Shown piece by piece: positions 7,786 to 16,070 of a DNA stretch of 64,000 nucleotides. Made by a program: the position numbers and the translations under genes. This DNA comes from a virus. The notes beneath the pieces were generated by a model that did no database searches, was not told where the DNA came from, and saw only the letters and a list, made by a program, of their open reading frames with translations. The DNA is taken from the IMG/VR virus record IMGVR_UViG_3300034158_000010, positions 1-64,000 of that record; one strand, 5' to 3'. The number at the start of each line of letters is the position of its first letter. Positions within the stretch are counted from its first letter, which is position 1.

Positions 7786-8742
7786 ATGGGACGATCAGCT
7801 GATCGAGTGAGCATTTACATCAAACGCGGTGATCTGATTTCGGATGATCATCATCTGGTAGGTCAGTGGTTCAAGTACCGCATGCAGGAAATCTATCAAA
7901 ACCTCCGTAACCGGGTGGCTGAGGGTACTGAGTTGGAAGGTCGTCAGATGGTCTGGAAGTTCAACATGACCGAATTCTTCGACACAGGAGCTGGTCCAAC
8001 GCATTACCACATTACTGGCGCAAGTCATCAGGTGGGTATGACGGAGATCTTCATGGAATTCATCGCTCGTGCTGGTGATGCACTACGTACCATGAAACCC
8101 TTCGTTACTGGTAGTACCATTCAGTTCGATCATTCTCACGTACGTAGCCCTTGGCTGCATATGGACTATGACACCGGCCTGAAGATCAATACCGCTAAAC
8201 GGGCATTGAAGGTACGTTGCGTGGGTAAAGCTGCACGACTGAGTAATGGTCGTGTATTCGAAGAGATGTTCCCCGGTATGGGTAGTGGCGGTCCAGTGAT
8301 CCACGATACTCAGATTCAAGATCTGTGGCTCGTTGGTGAAGACAGTGCCGTTGATGACGGCGTCAGTATGATTCGTGATGTGTTCCGTAAGAACTCTCCG
8401 GGTTATACCAACGACAACATCCTGTCGGCTATTAAAAGCAAACTGAGTTCCAAGGTTGCCATGGTGGTTCACACCGCCGCCGACAATCATGACGGACAGG
8501 GTTTCTTCTACTGCTTCCCTGATCACATTGAATCGCATCCTGAGTTCAAGGGTCGTATGGAACGCTACGATGCTACGATGGCTGAATTCGGTATCTGTGT
8601 CGATAAGTTCAATTGGTCGGAGCTGTCGAATAACCTGATGTGTCCAAGTGAGTTGGTACAGCGTGTTATCCAACAAACCGCTTATCAACTGATGTCGTAT
8701 TCCCACTGTTATGTAAGGAGTGCAGTCGATGCTGTTTATTGA
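7786..8742 (+). CDS. hypothetical protein, member of a three-gene family
   Basis: 318 residues, preceded by CAGGAGTACTACA. It carries SPWLHMDYDTG and later LWLVGEDSAVDDG in the same positions as its relatives at 6804 and 9093. First gene after the variant promoter. It overlaps the next gene by 14 bases. Confidence 0.65.
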   Translation: MGRSADRVSIYIKRGDLISDDHHLVGQWFKYRMQEIYQNLRNRVAEGTELEGRQMVWKFNMTEFFDTGAGPTHYHITGASHQVGMTEIFMEFIARAGDALRTMKPFVTGSTIQFDHSHVRSPWLHMDYDTGLKINTAKRALKVRCVGKAARLSNGRVFEEMFPGMGSGGPVIHDTQIQDLWLVGEDSAVDDGVSMIRDVFRKNSPGYTNDNILSAIKSKLSSKVAMVVHTAADNHDGQGFFYCFPDHIESHPEFKGRMERYDATMAEFGICVDKFNWSELSNNLMCPSELVQRVIQQTAYQLMSYSHCYVRSAVDAVY

Positions 8743-9112
8743 TATTCAATCGTTTAATCGGGTGGATGAACACGTAGGTTGGCCACACGGCGATACCATC
8801 AACATCAATCATCTGAAGGTGGGTGATCGGGTTGCTAATGGTAGCTTCGCTGTGGTTGCCGATGAGCTGGTATTGGCCGAACAGAACATTGCAATCGGCC
8901 CATTGGGTCAGGTTGATACACCGAAGTTCAAACTGGCTCGTCGCCTTAAGTTCGAATCGATGTTTGGTTCCCACCACGGTTACCTGTTCCCTGAAACGGG
9001 TATGAGTTACAATCTGTACTCGTACTCCAACCCAGCAATCGTGAATGCCGTCAGACTTCCCAAAATGGTAACATTGTTCAAGGAGTATCAACATGTCGCG
9101 TCGGTCGAATGA
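8729..9112 (+). CDS. hypothetical protein
   Basis: 127 residues from the ATG at 8729; GTAAGGAGTGCAGTCG precedes it. Contains GDRVANGSFAVVADELV, a beta-strand-like core. It overlaps the next gene by 20 bases. No family recognised. Confidence 0.6.
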   Translation: MLFIDIQSFNRVDEHVGWPHGDTININHLKVGDRVANGSFAVVADELVLAEQNIAIGPLGQVDTPKFKLARRLKFESMFGSHHGYLFPETGMSYNLYSYSNPAIVNAVRLPKMVTLFKEYQHVASVE

Positions 9113-9959
9113 TCGTGTAAAGGTAGGTATCACCTGGGATGAAGTGAGTAGTAATCCACTGGGTGAATGGGCAGCTAAGTACGTCCGTGAAGTCGTTGCT
9201 CAATCCGTTCCAGCCGGTGAGTCAGCTCATGGGTTGAAGGTAGTTAAAAGCAAAGATGATGCGTACCGTCTCAGGTTGGTGGACGACACTCGCTTCGAGC
9301 TGGAATACCTCATGCGCTATAAGACCGATATGCCGGGGCGGCGCATGCCACGTTGGGCATCTATCTTCCGGTTTGCAATACGGATGCAAGAACTGGCCAG
9401 TCGCTCACCGAGTGACATGAACGTGTGTACTACGATCGACCTGCAAGCCAATCGGATGCCATGGGTATTCGTACGTTCGGGTGAGAACAAGGTACTCAGT
9501 CATATCGCCACTCGTCCGGGTGCGAAAGAGTACATCATCCGTCTACCCAAACCGATGACCATGCCAAAAGGGGAAGGTCGCCGTCTTCACTTCCTGAACG
9601 AAACGACTGTAACCTTCATCCCGCCAACGGCTGATGAGATCCGCATCGTGGGTGAACCTCGTGCAGCTTATAAAGCGTATCGCTACTTCAAGCAATTGGA
9701 GCGCGGTAACCCGTTGAGTTCCCGTGACCGTCACGATCGTACCAAGGTTAACGCCATGGGTGATCTGGTCTGTGTGATGATACGTAATACCGAGCGCTGT
9801 GAGCCATGGCATCTGTACTCGGACGATAACCACACCTGCGGTGGTCTGTTCATGACCAGCGTATTGTCCAGCAAGAGTGATGAGCAGTTTCAACTCGACC
9901 TGGGTTATGACGTAACTGCTCTGGCAATGTCGTCTAACGAAAACGATACACCGCTCTAA
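9093..9959 (+). CDS. hypothetical protein, member of a three-gene family
   Basis: 288 residues, CAAGGAGTATCAAC upstream. Has NRMPWVFVRSGENK and EIRIVGEPRAAYKAYRYF, matching the elements of the 6804 and 7786 products. Basic N-terminus. Function unknown. Confidence 0.65.
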   Translation: MSRRSNDRVKVGITWDEVSSNPLGEWAAKYVREVVAQSVPAGESAHGLKVVKSKDDAYRLRLVDDTRFELEYLMRYKTDMPGRRMPRWASIFRFAIRMQELASRSPSDMNVCTTIDLQANRMPWVFVRSGENKVLSHIATRPGAKEYIIRLPKPMTMPKGEGRRLHFLNETTVTFIPPTADEIRIVGEPRAAYKAYRYFKQLERGNPLSSRDRHDRTKVNAMGDLVCVMIRNTERCEPWHLYSDDNHTCGGLFMTSVLSSKSDEQFQLDLGYDVTALAMSSNENDTPL

Positions 9960-9992
9960 CCCATTTCACAAACTTATCTACAGGATCTAATA

Positions 9993-10664
9993 ATGTACGC
10001 AGTTCGTCGTGTAACAAAAACCCGTCATGCAACAGCAAAGGCTATCCTGAAATCCGGTATGATCTTAGTCACTCAAGATCGTGTTCCGGGTAAACAGAAG
10101 GGCGGTGCGTACGCTTTGTTGATGAAGTCGGGTTTGGTATGGTATAGCCATACCTCCAACTTCAATCAGATGCTAGTTCAGACGCGTCATAAAGCGGCAG
10201 GCCCAGAATGCGTTAAGCAAGCATGGGCAGCGGGTGAACGTGTGGACATTTACGTCCTTACTAAACCTGAACAGTTCTGTGGTGTAAGTATCCGTCAACA
10301 ACTGGCTGATGCAGATCTGCTGGCTGCGCGTAAGACGCGGGATATGACTGGACCGGGTCATCTTTATGTAGTGCGCCATGATTGTACCCATGACTACTTC
10401 GTTGTGGAAGATCGTGGCAACACTCCAGAAACTTCGATCCTGAGTTTCTTCCTGTCACGCTTGCAAACCATGTCCAACACAACGTTGAACGTTGCGCTTA
10501 ACAACTTCGTCACTGCACAAGCTGCTGACATCCTGGCTGAACGTAATTTCAGTATCACCCAGGTTGCTAAGTTTGACGATGTTGAAGATGCGTGGCTCAA
10601 GCGTCAGGTCTACATCGATGACTGTCGCTTCGGTAACAACCTCAACTGGAAATCGGTAGATTAA
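9993..10664 (+). CDS. hypothetical protein
   Basis: 223 residues, preceded by ACAGGATCTAATA. Basic N-terminal third (MYAVRRVTKTRHATAKA) and a longer acidic C-terminus. No membrane segment or recognised domain. Confidence 0.6.
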   Translation: MYAVRRVTKTRHATAKAILKSGMILVTQDRVPGKQKGGAYALLMKSGLVWYSHTSNFNQMLVQTRHKAAGPECVKQAWAAGERVDIYVLTKPEQFCGVSIRQQLADADLLAARKTRDMTGPGHLYVVRHDCTHDYFVVEDRGNTPETSILSFFLSRLQTMSNTTLNVALNNFVTAQAADILAERNFSITQVAKFDDVEDAWLKRQVYIDDCRFGNNLNWKSVD

Positions 10665-10694
10665 TCAACCCAACTCTTCACAAGGAATACCACA

Positions 10695-11345
10695 ATGTCT
10701 TCTACTCAGATTGTAACCTGTCCCAACATGACCCTGATCATCAAACGCCTGACGGATTACACCGTTAAGCATTTGTCGGGGTTGTCGAACATTCCACACC
10801 TGTGCGTTAAAGTGCGTCATCAAAACGGCTTTGCATGGTTCGGGGTTAATGTTGTCGGTATTACCGATACCAGTCCGTGGTCCCGTCAGTTGGAGGAAAC
10901 CATCCTCAAGCTGTTCGTTGATGCAATGCAGAAGATCATCGACCTCGAAGCACTGGAGTCGGAGATCCCTCTGTTGTTGCGTTCCCTGCAAGATATCACT
11001 ACTGGCCGTAAGCGTCCGGTGATGTTCGGGGGTGACTCTAATGAGTTCATCCAGATCTGCTCGGACAACAACGTTCAGATCGAAGCTTACCGTAATGAGG
11101 TTAAGCAGGAATCCACTACCTACGGTGGTTACTTCATGACGGTTAGCGTTCGGGATAAGACCTATCCTGTGATGGTGTATCACCGTGGGATCATCCTCTA
11201 TAACTACATCGAGCGTGAGACCGTACTGGAACTGGTGCGTAACGAACTGTGCGGTAAGTTCCCTGAGGTCTTCCCGTACAACGAATCGACCTTCGACTTC
11301 TCCACCATCATGCAACTGCCCCGTAACCGTAGCAAGCGAGCGTAA
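10695..11345 (+). CDS. hypothetical protein
   Basis: 216 residues with an ACAAGGAATACCACA leader. Central helical region (about 60-110) between beta-rich ends. Two bases separate it from the next start. Function unknown. Confidence 0.6.
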   Translation: MSSTQIVTCPNMTLIIKRLTDYTVKHLSGLSNIPHLCVKVRHQNGFAWFGVNVVGITDTSPWSRQLEETILKLFVDAMQKIIDLEALESEIPLLLRSLQDITTGRKRPVMFGGDSNEFIQICSDNNVQIEAYRNEVKQESTTYGGYFMTVSVRDKTYPVMVYHRGIILYNYIERETVLELVRNELCGKFPEVFPYNESTFDFSTIMQLPRNRSKRA

Positions 11346-11347
11346 AC

Positions 11348-11737
11348 ATGAACTCCCAGAACTTAGTTGTGGACATGATCCGTACTTGGCATAAACATCC
11401 AGATAACGAAGGGTTCATGACTAAGGAACTGGAACCGTTCAATGTGACATTGGTGACCTATCCAGAAGAGTATCCGGGGACTGCTGAGTTTAAAGCAATC
11501 ATCCTCTGGGATGAAACTCAACAGAAGCCTAATGCCGATACAGTTCCTTCTGAACTACAGAAGGTTATCATGGATACGGTAAAGCGTTTCGCTATCGGCG
11601 TGAATGCTCAAATCAATCAGGTTCGTCATGATCGCTTAACCACCTACGTGAAGTTTAAAACTAGTAAGCCCAAGAACGTCGAAGGCTTTGAGTGGTTAGA
11701 ACTTAATCCAGAGGAGTATAAGAATGTTGAGTGTTAA
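11348..11737 (+). CDS. hypothetical protein
   Basis: 129 residues, soluble, starting two bases after the upstream stop and overlapping the next gene by 14 bases. No family recognised. Confidence 0.6.
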   Translation: MNSQNLVVDMIRTWHKHPDNEGFMTKELEPFNVTLVTYPEEYPGTAEFKAIILWDETQQKPNADTVPSELQKVIMDTVKRFAIGVNAQINQVRHDRLTTYVKFKTSKPKNVEGFEWLELNPEEYKNVEC

Positions 11738-12014
11738 GAACAAACAGCTTTTGAAGAACGTTGGTTTTAGCATCGGTAACTACGGTGTTGTATTTGCGGT
11801 ATTCTGGCTCCTGTGCGGTGCAGCACTGGGATCGTGGAATGCGGGTTGGCTGGATCTGGTCAGTCTGATGTTGATGGACAAATCCACGTACGACTTCATG
11901 TTACTGAAGTGGTCACTGGGTTTCTGGGGTGCACTGTATATCAGTTGCAATTGGATACTGCTCAACTTTGCAGTCCGCGCGTATAAAAGACAGAAGGCTA
12001 TTAAATGGGAATAA
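11724..12014 (+). CDS. small two-helix membrane protein
   Basis: 96 residues with strong hydrophobic segments at about 17-37 and 57-80 and a basic C-terminus (AYKRQKAIK), so the tail is probably cytoplasmic. AGAGGAGTATAAG precedes the start inside the previous gene. Confidence 0.65.
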   Translation: MLSVKNKQLLKNVGFSIGNYGVVFAVFWLLCGAALGSWNAGWLDLVSLMLMDKSTYDFMLLKWSLGFWGALYISCNWILLNFAVRAYKRQKAIKWE

Positions 12015-12226
12015 AAGTCAAAGAACGTATATTTGTGAGGTTGCTGTGCATTAGCGTAGTTTGCCTCACGCTACTCTTTGACTATCTCTACATCGACAAG
12101 CTCTTACAGAACTGGCATCTCTACACGAGTGTCCCACATGTAATGAATTTGTTTGTGATAGGGTTAGTTGGTTACGCTACCTTAAACATACTTGTCGCCT
12201 TAGGGGTCAAGTGGTCCTGGATATAA
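12005..12226 (+). CDS. small two-helix membrane protein
   Basis: 73 residues with hydrophobic segments at about 9-27 and 45-65. It overlaps the previous membrane gene by 10 bases, so the pair may act together at the membrane. Confidence 0.6.
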   Translation: MGIKVKERIFVRLLCISVVCLTLLFDYLYIDKLLQNWHLYTSVPHVMNLFVIGLVGYATLNILVALGVKWSWI

Positions 12227-12237
12227 AGGAAAAGCAC

Positions 12238-12582
12238 ATGTCAGCTCCATTGAACATCTATAAGCTGTTTCGTAAAAGTGTTACCAGTCGCCGTTGGGAT
12301 CGAGTTGATGCGTACGTAGCTATCGCAGCTACGCCGGAAGAAGCTCTTTACTCACACGCTGTCCGGTTGGCCGCTTTCGAAAGCATCACTGGGATGGCAT
12401 ATGACGAAGAAGTAAACCAGGAACTGGAAGCTGAGCTTGGTTTGAAGTTGATGCCGCTCACACCGGCAGAAGCAGTACACTATAACCTCGAAGTACCTGA
12501 ATGGGAAGTTACGTGGCTTGGTCAAGCTACTGAAGTCCCACAAGAAATCCAGGTAGTCTGTGTGTCGTACTGTGAACGATAA
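12238..12582 (+). CDS. hypothetical protein
   Basis: 114 residues from the ATG at 12238; ATAAAGGAAAAGCAC gives the ribosome site. Soluble, acidic C-terminal half. Last gene before the 12.6-13.1 kb gene-free region. Confidence 0.6.
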   Translation: MSAPLNIYKLFRKSVTSRRWDRVDAYVAIAATPEEALYSHAVRLAAFESITGMAYDEEVNQELEAELGLKLMPLTPAEAVHYNLEVPEWEVTWLGQATEVPQEIQVVCVSYCER

Positions 12583-12599
12583 AAAGAATACTGTGAATG

Positions 12600-13073
12600 T
12601 AATTATATAGGAGCAAATGCTCCCGCATGATAAACGAGGTAGCTATTAGAGCAAGTTTATTATGCGACCCTCTTCTGGAACATAGCCACGGCTGTGATCT
12701 AAACGAACAGGGGTTCGCAGGGGCTATCTCTCTAACCAGGGTCCCCGTCACCATAAGCAATAGGTTAGATGCCTTGCTCGAACCCCGCCTAAGCATAACC
12801 TAACTTTCGGTATAAGTGAAGCGCTGCCACAACCGGCACGTCTTGTGAAGAACATAGTGACCATAATACCAATGGTCGAACCGAAGCGCTGTGCCCTTGA
12901 TTGGTACTCATTGGGATGGCGAAGTTATTAACGACATAACGATCGTGGATGCGGTCTTATTAGAAGATAGCGACTGGTGCGTGTGATGCTTCTGGAATAC
13001 TGGAAGCTACAGCTGGCCAGCACACAGGTACCAGATTAAACCCCAAGCCCCCTACCGTCTGGTGGGGGCTTTA
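12600..13073 (+). ncRNA. candidate large structured non-coding RNA
   Basis: About 470 bases with no credible gene on the plus strand but many paired segments. In order: GGAGC/GCTCC hairpin (12610-12623); a 12-bp helix 12624-12635 with 12655-12666, one pair G-U; a hairpin 12681-12696; GGGGTTCG with CGAACCCC (12710-12717/12779-12786), extended inward by five pairs and enclosing TCTAACC/GGTTAGA (12731-12737/12763-12769); AGCGCT/AGCGCT (12820-12825/12885-12890) enclosing CACAA/TTGTG and GACCAT/ATGGTC stems; TGGTAC/GTACCA (12902-12907/13028-13033) enclosing GTTAT/ATAAC and an 8-bp hairpin at 12988-13007. It ends in the terminator at 13045. It does not show the conserved motifs of tmRNA, RNase P RNA or 6S RNA that I know. 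The helices were found by eye. Confidence 0.5.
13045..13073 (+). terminator. intrinsic terminator
   Basis: AAGCCCCC pairs with GGGGGCTT, continued by ACC/GGT past a bulged T, loop GTCT, then TTTATTA. It closes the candidate RNA and precedes a new gene run. Confidence 0.85.
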
Positions 13074-13094
13074 TTACGTCTCAAGGAGTATTGC

Positions 13095-13295
13095 ATGCAA
13101 TTACGCGACGAGTTGTTTAAGCTGTATCAACCGGTGCAACACAACGCTAACCTGTTTGTACGCTGTAGACATCATCCGGTTCAATTGCGAATCGTAGCTA
13201 AAGCACGTTATGGCGTCTTACTCCGTAACGAACCAATTGGCGCGGCCAGTAAGTTTGCTACTGACCTTATCACATACCGCAACTACATTGACTAA
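13095..13295 (+). CDS. hypothetical small protein
   Basis: 66 residues from the ATG at 13095 with CAAGGAGTATTGC before it; the frame is open further upstream only through the terminator. Basic, no recognised domain. Confidence 0.55.
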   Translation: MQLRDELFKLYQPVQHNANLFVRCRHHPVQLRIVAKARYGVLLRNEPIGAASKFATDLITYRNYID

Positions 13296-13305
13296 GGAGT
13301 AACTC

Positions 13306-13605
13306 ATGAAACGTTCTAATAACACCGGTCCATTGCATGCCGCTTACTATCTCATCGAGGCCGATGGTGAGTACAAGACTGCCATTCTGGAATACTTGGA
13401 GAAGCAAGCCGCTGATCCAAAGGCTTGGGGGTCTAACTCCTCCCGGTTTGATCTGGATGATCTGGTGGCGCGCCACCGTATCAATGGTAATCGTCAGCTG
13501 CCGCGTGAATACCCATTCATCATGACAGTTAACATCGACAACGAGTACAACCGTCTGACGGTTCACTTCATTACCGAAAACATGTTTGATCAGGAGCCCG
13601 TATGA
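13306..13605 (+). CDS. hypothetical protein, tandem family copy 1
   Basis: 99 residues. AAGGAGTAACTC upstream. Its C-terminal half reads PREYPFIMTVNIDNEYNRL followed by a VHFITENMFD-type strand. The next two genes carry the same block (P..FPFLAVIDFSDEYYTL, PKNYPYIALIHPDNEY), so three tandem copies of one small domain lie here. Overlaps the next gene by 4 bases. Confidence 0.65.
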   Translation: MKRSNNTGPLHAAYYLIEADGEYKTAILEYLEKQAADPKAWGSNSSRFDLDDLVARHRINGNRQLPREYPFIMTVNIDNEYNRLTVHFITENMFDQEPV

Positions 13606-14015
13606 AAAAGCTACGTGATGGTGTTTACCGCATTGAGCGGATGTTGGAATTGCAAGCTATGGTGGACGAGTACATTCTCCAAGTTGGTGAGGATCGTGAA
13701 GACATCGCTGTAAGTTATGGTCTTATTCCACCTGCCTTTCCTTTCCTCGCCGTGATCGACTTCAGTGATGAGTATTACACGCTCAGTATTGAGTACATCA
13801 CCTTGTGTGATTTCGAAGAGTCCTCGGACGATGCAGTGCATCTGTTCGAATTCGAGATTGAACGCACTGCTCTGGAATCCCCATACACGGTGCGCCGTTC
13901 GACGTATCAAGTCCCCGCGCCGGATATCCTCAAGGCTATCTTGCAACTCGGTCAGACTCATCACCGTGATGAAGTCTACGATCTCAAAATTGTCAAATGG
14001 AATCAAGTACGATGA
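13602..14015 (+). CDS. hypothetical protein, tandem family copy 2
   Basis: 137 residues. CAGGAGCCCGT precedes the ATG inside the previous gene. Shares the YPF-type strand, D-N/S-D-E-Y turn and IEYITLCDFEES segment with its neighbours, then a longer unique C-terminus. Overlaps the next start (ATGA). Confidence 0.65.
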   Translation: MKKLRDGVYRIERMLELQAMVDEYILQVGEDREDIAVSYGLIPPAFPFLAVIDFSDEYYTLSIEYITLCDFEESSDDAVHLFEFEIERTALESPYTVRRSTYQVPAPDILKAILQLGQTHHRDEVYDLKIVKWNQVR

Positions 14016-14512
14016 AAAGACTAGCGCAGTATAACGGCGGCATGCGTTCGGGTATCTACAAGTACCTCATCGAAAATGATGTTGAATTGGAACAGGCCGT
14101 CGAAGAAGCCTGTACCGATATGGGTATGTCCGTTAAGGACCATGGTTACGGTCTTGATGACGTACCTAAAAACTACCCGTACATCGCACTAATTCACCCT
14201 GACAACGAATATAGTCGTATTGACTATGCTTTCGTTGAGATCGCTGACTTCACTGACAACAGTGAAGAAGGTACATTACAGATGTTGTTGAATGCTACGT
14301 ATAACGATACTACCATGGCACCGTGGATCGAACGTATTCGCAACGCTCAACGCCGTGGTGACCTTGAGGTCGATTTCAACGATCTTGACGATGCATCTAA
14401 CCCTAGCAACGAACGCTCGGTTAACGATCATCAGATCGAGTACATTCGTCAAAAAGGTTATACCGTACGGTGGGAGAAATACCCACGGTCTTATATCGTC
14501 TCGGGCTGGTAA
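14012..14512 (+). CDS. hypothetical protein, tandem family copy 3
   Basis: 166 residues. Start placed at 14012 (ATG overlapping the upstream TGA); an in-frame start at 13997 is inside the previous gene. Residues about 49-82 carry the family block PKNYPYIALIHPDNEYSR and then FVEIADFTDNSEE. The acidic C-terminal half is unique. Confidence 0.65.
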   Translation: MKRLAQYNGGMRSGIYKYLIENDVELEQAVEEACTDMGMSVKDHGYGLDDVPKNYPYIALIHPDNEYSRIDYAFVEIADFTDNSEEGTLQMLLNATYNDTTMAPWIERIRNAQRRGDLEVDFNDLDDASNPSNERSVNDHQIEYIRQKGYTVRWEKYPRSYIVSGW

Positions 14513-14533
14513 TTTAATTTAAGGAGTATGTGC

Positions 14534-14686
14534 GTGGTAACTTTCAACACCGATCCACTGACCAAAGTAAAGCGGGCTCGTGAACGCCGCCAGAAAGTAG
14601 CACTGTTTAATCTGACCATTGGGTTGGTACTGGGGGCAGGTTTAATGAACCTGTTTATTGAATTGGCTCGGGGAGTAGCCGCATGA
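14534..14686 (+). CDS. tiny membrane protein, GTG start
   Basis: 50 residues. GTG start at 14534 with AAGGAG 7 bases before it. Basic N-terminus (KVKRARERRQK) and one membrane helix at about 24-44, so the N-terminus is probably cytoplasmic. Overlaps the next ATG. Confidence 0.55.
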   Translation: MVTFNTDPLTKVKRARERRQKVALFNLTIGLVLGAGLMNLFIELARGVAA

Positions 14687-15141
14687 GTCCTATCCTTACA
14701 TCGAAACACATGGCTCACGAACCGGTTTATCGTCACTTCCTTGATAAGCTCGATACAGGGCGTTTCTCGTCATTGCACAAAGACGTACAGACCTTGGTCG
14801 ATTTCGTCTTAGACGAGCGCCTAGGCTGTCCTGTGGCTAGTTCCTACAGCGGTATCGGCGCAGACATCACCAATGGCTTCGTTCAGTTCATCGTAGATAA
14901 CCCAGTTCAGTTTCATGACCTGAATATCGCGTTGGTTGAGATCATGGATCGCTTTGAGCAGCGTGAGCGTCCATGCATCAACGTCCGTTCGAAGTCATTG
15001 CCACGGGAGTTTGTAACGCCTCGTGATCAGCAGTTCATCACCATCATGTTCCGTACCCCGAAGTTGCGGGATCGTAAACATGCTGAAGCGTGGTGGGCTA
15101 AGCTGGCTGGGCATGTGCAATCCTATAGTTCACAACGATAG
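14683..15141 (+). CDS. hypothetical protein
   Basis: 152 residues; GGGGAGTAGCCGC precedes the overlapping ATG. Soluble, mostly helical in pattern. No domain recognised. Confidence 0.6.
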   Translation: MSPILTSKHMAHEPVYRHFLDKLDTGRFSSLHKDVQTLVDFVLDERLGCPVASSYSGIGADITNGFVQFIVDNPVQFHDLNIALVEIMDRFEQRERPCINVRSKSLPREFVTPRDQQFITIMFRTPKLRDRKHAEAWWAKLAGHVQSYSSQR

Positions 15142-15151
15142 GAGTACGGCT

Positions 15152-15598
15152 ATGATTAGTGCCGTGTTAATTAAAGGTAATCCACGGTTCGTCAAAACCG
15201 ACTTAGCCATGGCTTACTACAATGAGATCGTCGAGTACATGGAAGCACTTGGGGTAAAGGTAACCGAAGATCCGGGCGCTGATTATACCTGTCCACCTCG
15301 AGCAGATTTCTACGTAGCTCACTCACGTGGCTGCGGACGCATGCGTTGTTTTGAAGATGCACCTGATGAAAGAGCGACATTCATTATGTTCGGTGATCCA
15401 GATGGTATCTGCCATCCTAAAGATCGAGCATGGTTTGACGCTGGTGCTAAAGGTATCCCACCTGATGAACACTTTGTATTCACCGATGAGCAGAAGAATG
15501 CAATCAGTGAAATGGTTAAGCGTGCTAAGGCTAGTCAAGTTGTAGTCAAGCCGCCTCTACCACGACAATCTACGTATCGTCGACCTACGGTTCGATAA
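15152..15598 (+). CDS. hypothetical protein
   Basis: 148 residues from the ATG at 15152, with ATAGGAGTACGGCT upstream. Cys/Arg-rich centre (FYVAHSRGCGRMRCFEDAP) then FGDPDGICHP; the spacing of Ser, Gly and Asp suggests an alpha/beta enzyme fold, but no family is assigned. Last gene of the first plus-strand block. Confidence 0.55.
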   Translation: MISAVLIKGNPRFVKTDLAMAYYNEIVEYMEALGVKVTEDPGADYTCPPRADFYVAHSRGCGRMRCFEDAPDERATFIMFGDPDGICHPKDRAWFDAGAKGIPPDEHFVFTDEQKNAISEMVKRAKASQVVVKPPLPRQSTYRRPTVR

Positions 15599-15604
15599 CG
15601 TCAT

Positions 15605-15647
15605 AAAGCCCCTCCGCAAGGAGGGGTAATATGCTGTTTCTTTTTTT
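15605..15647. terminator. bidirectional terminator between convergent genes
   Basis: CCCCTCC/GGAGGGG stem around GCAA at 15609-15626. Plus-strand transcripts meet TTTCTTTTTTT; minus-strand transcripts read GGGGCTTTATGA. It separates the plus run from the minus genes that follow. Confidence 0.8.
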
Positions 15648-16062
15648 AGATTCTTTGAGCGTAGGTCAACTCGGTTGCTTTAGCCCACAGTTTAGGCCAA
15701 AGGTCCTTACGCTCACAGACTACCATACCACCAGCACGGACTACGTTGACATGTGTATGAAGGGTAGCGTTATCCTGACCTTCTAGTCTCAGGTTCTCTA
15801 TAAGCTCATCACAGCGTTGTTGACCTAAAGGTGTGAGTGTCGGATAGAGACGTTCCCAGAAGTCCTTATAGTAGTCGACAGGGACTGTCCAGCGCCAGCC
15901 ACGGTTACCCCAATCAATACGGAAGTACGGGCGGAAGTTATTGAAACCCTTCCCTACTCGCCACATCTCATTACCCGGTTCATTAACCAGACGCTCACAT
16001 TGATGTTTCGGGAATACCTTACTGATCAACCACCAGACGAAACGTTTGAATACTTTAAGCAT
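15646..16062 (-). CDS. hypothetical protein
   Basis: 138 residues, with a hydrophobic, basic N-terminus (MLKVFKRFVWWLISKVF) that could be a membrane anchor or amphipathic helix. Rich in Trp. It lies 8 bases downstream of the radical SAM gene. Function unknown. Confidence 0.6.
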   Translation of the reverse strand: MLKVFKRFVWWLISKVFPKHQCERLVNEPGNEMWRVGKGFNNFRPYFRIDWGNRGWRWTVPVDYYKDFWERLYPTLTPLGQQRCDELIENLRLEGQDNATLHTHVNVVRAGGMVVCERKDLWPKLWAKATELTYAQRI

Positions 16063-16070
16063 GTGTCACC

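Noticed and set aside
12527-12796. An 89-residue minus-strand frame in the gene-free region
   Set aside because: It crosses the strongest paired segments, runs into the end of a plus gene and has no ribosome site; the paired structure explains the sequence better.
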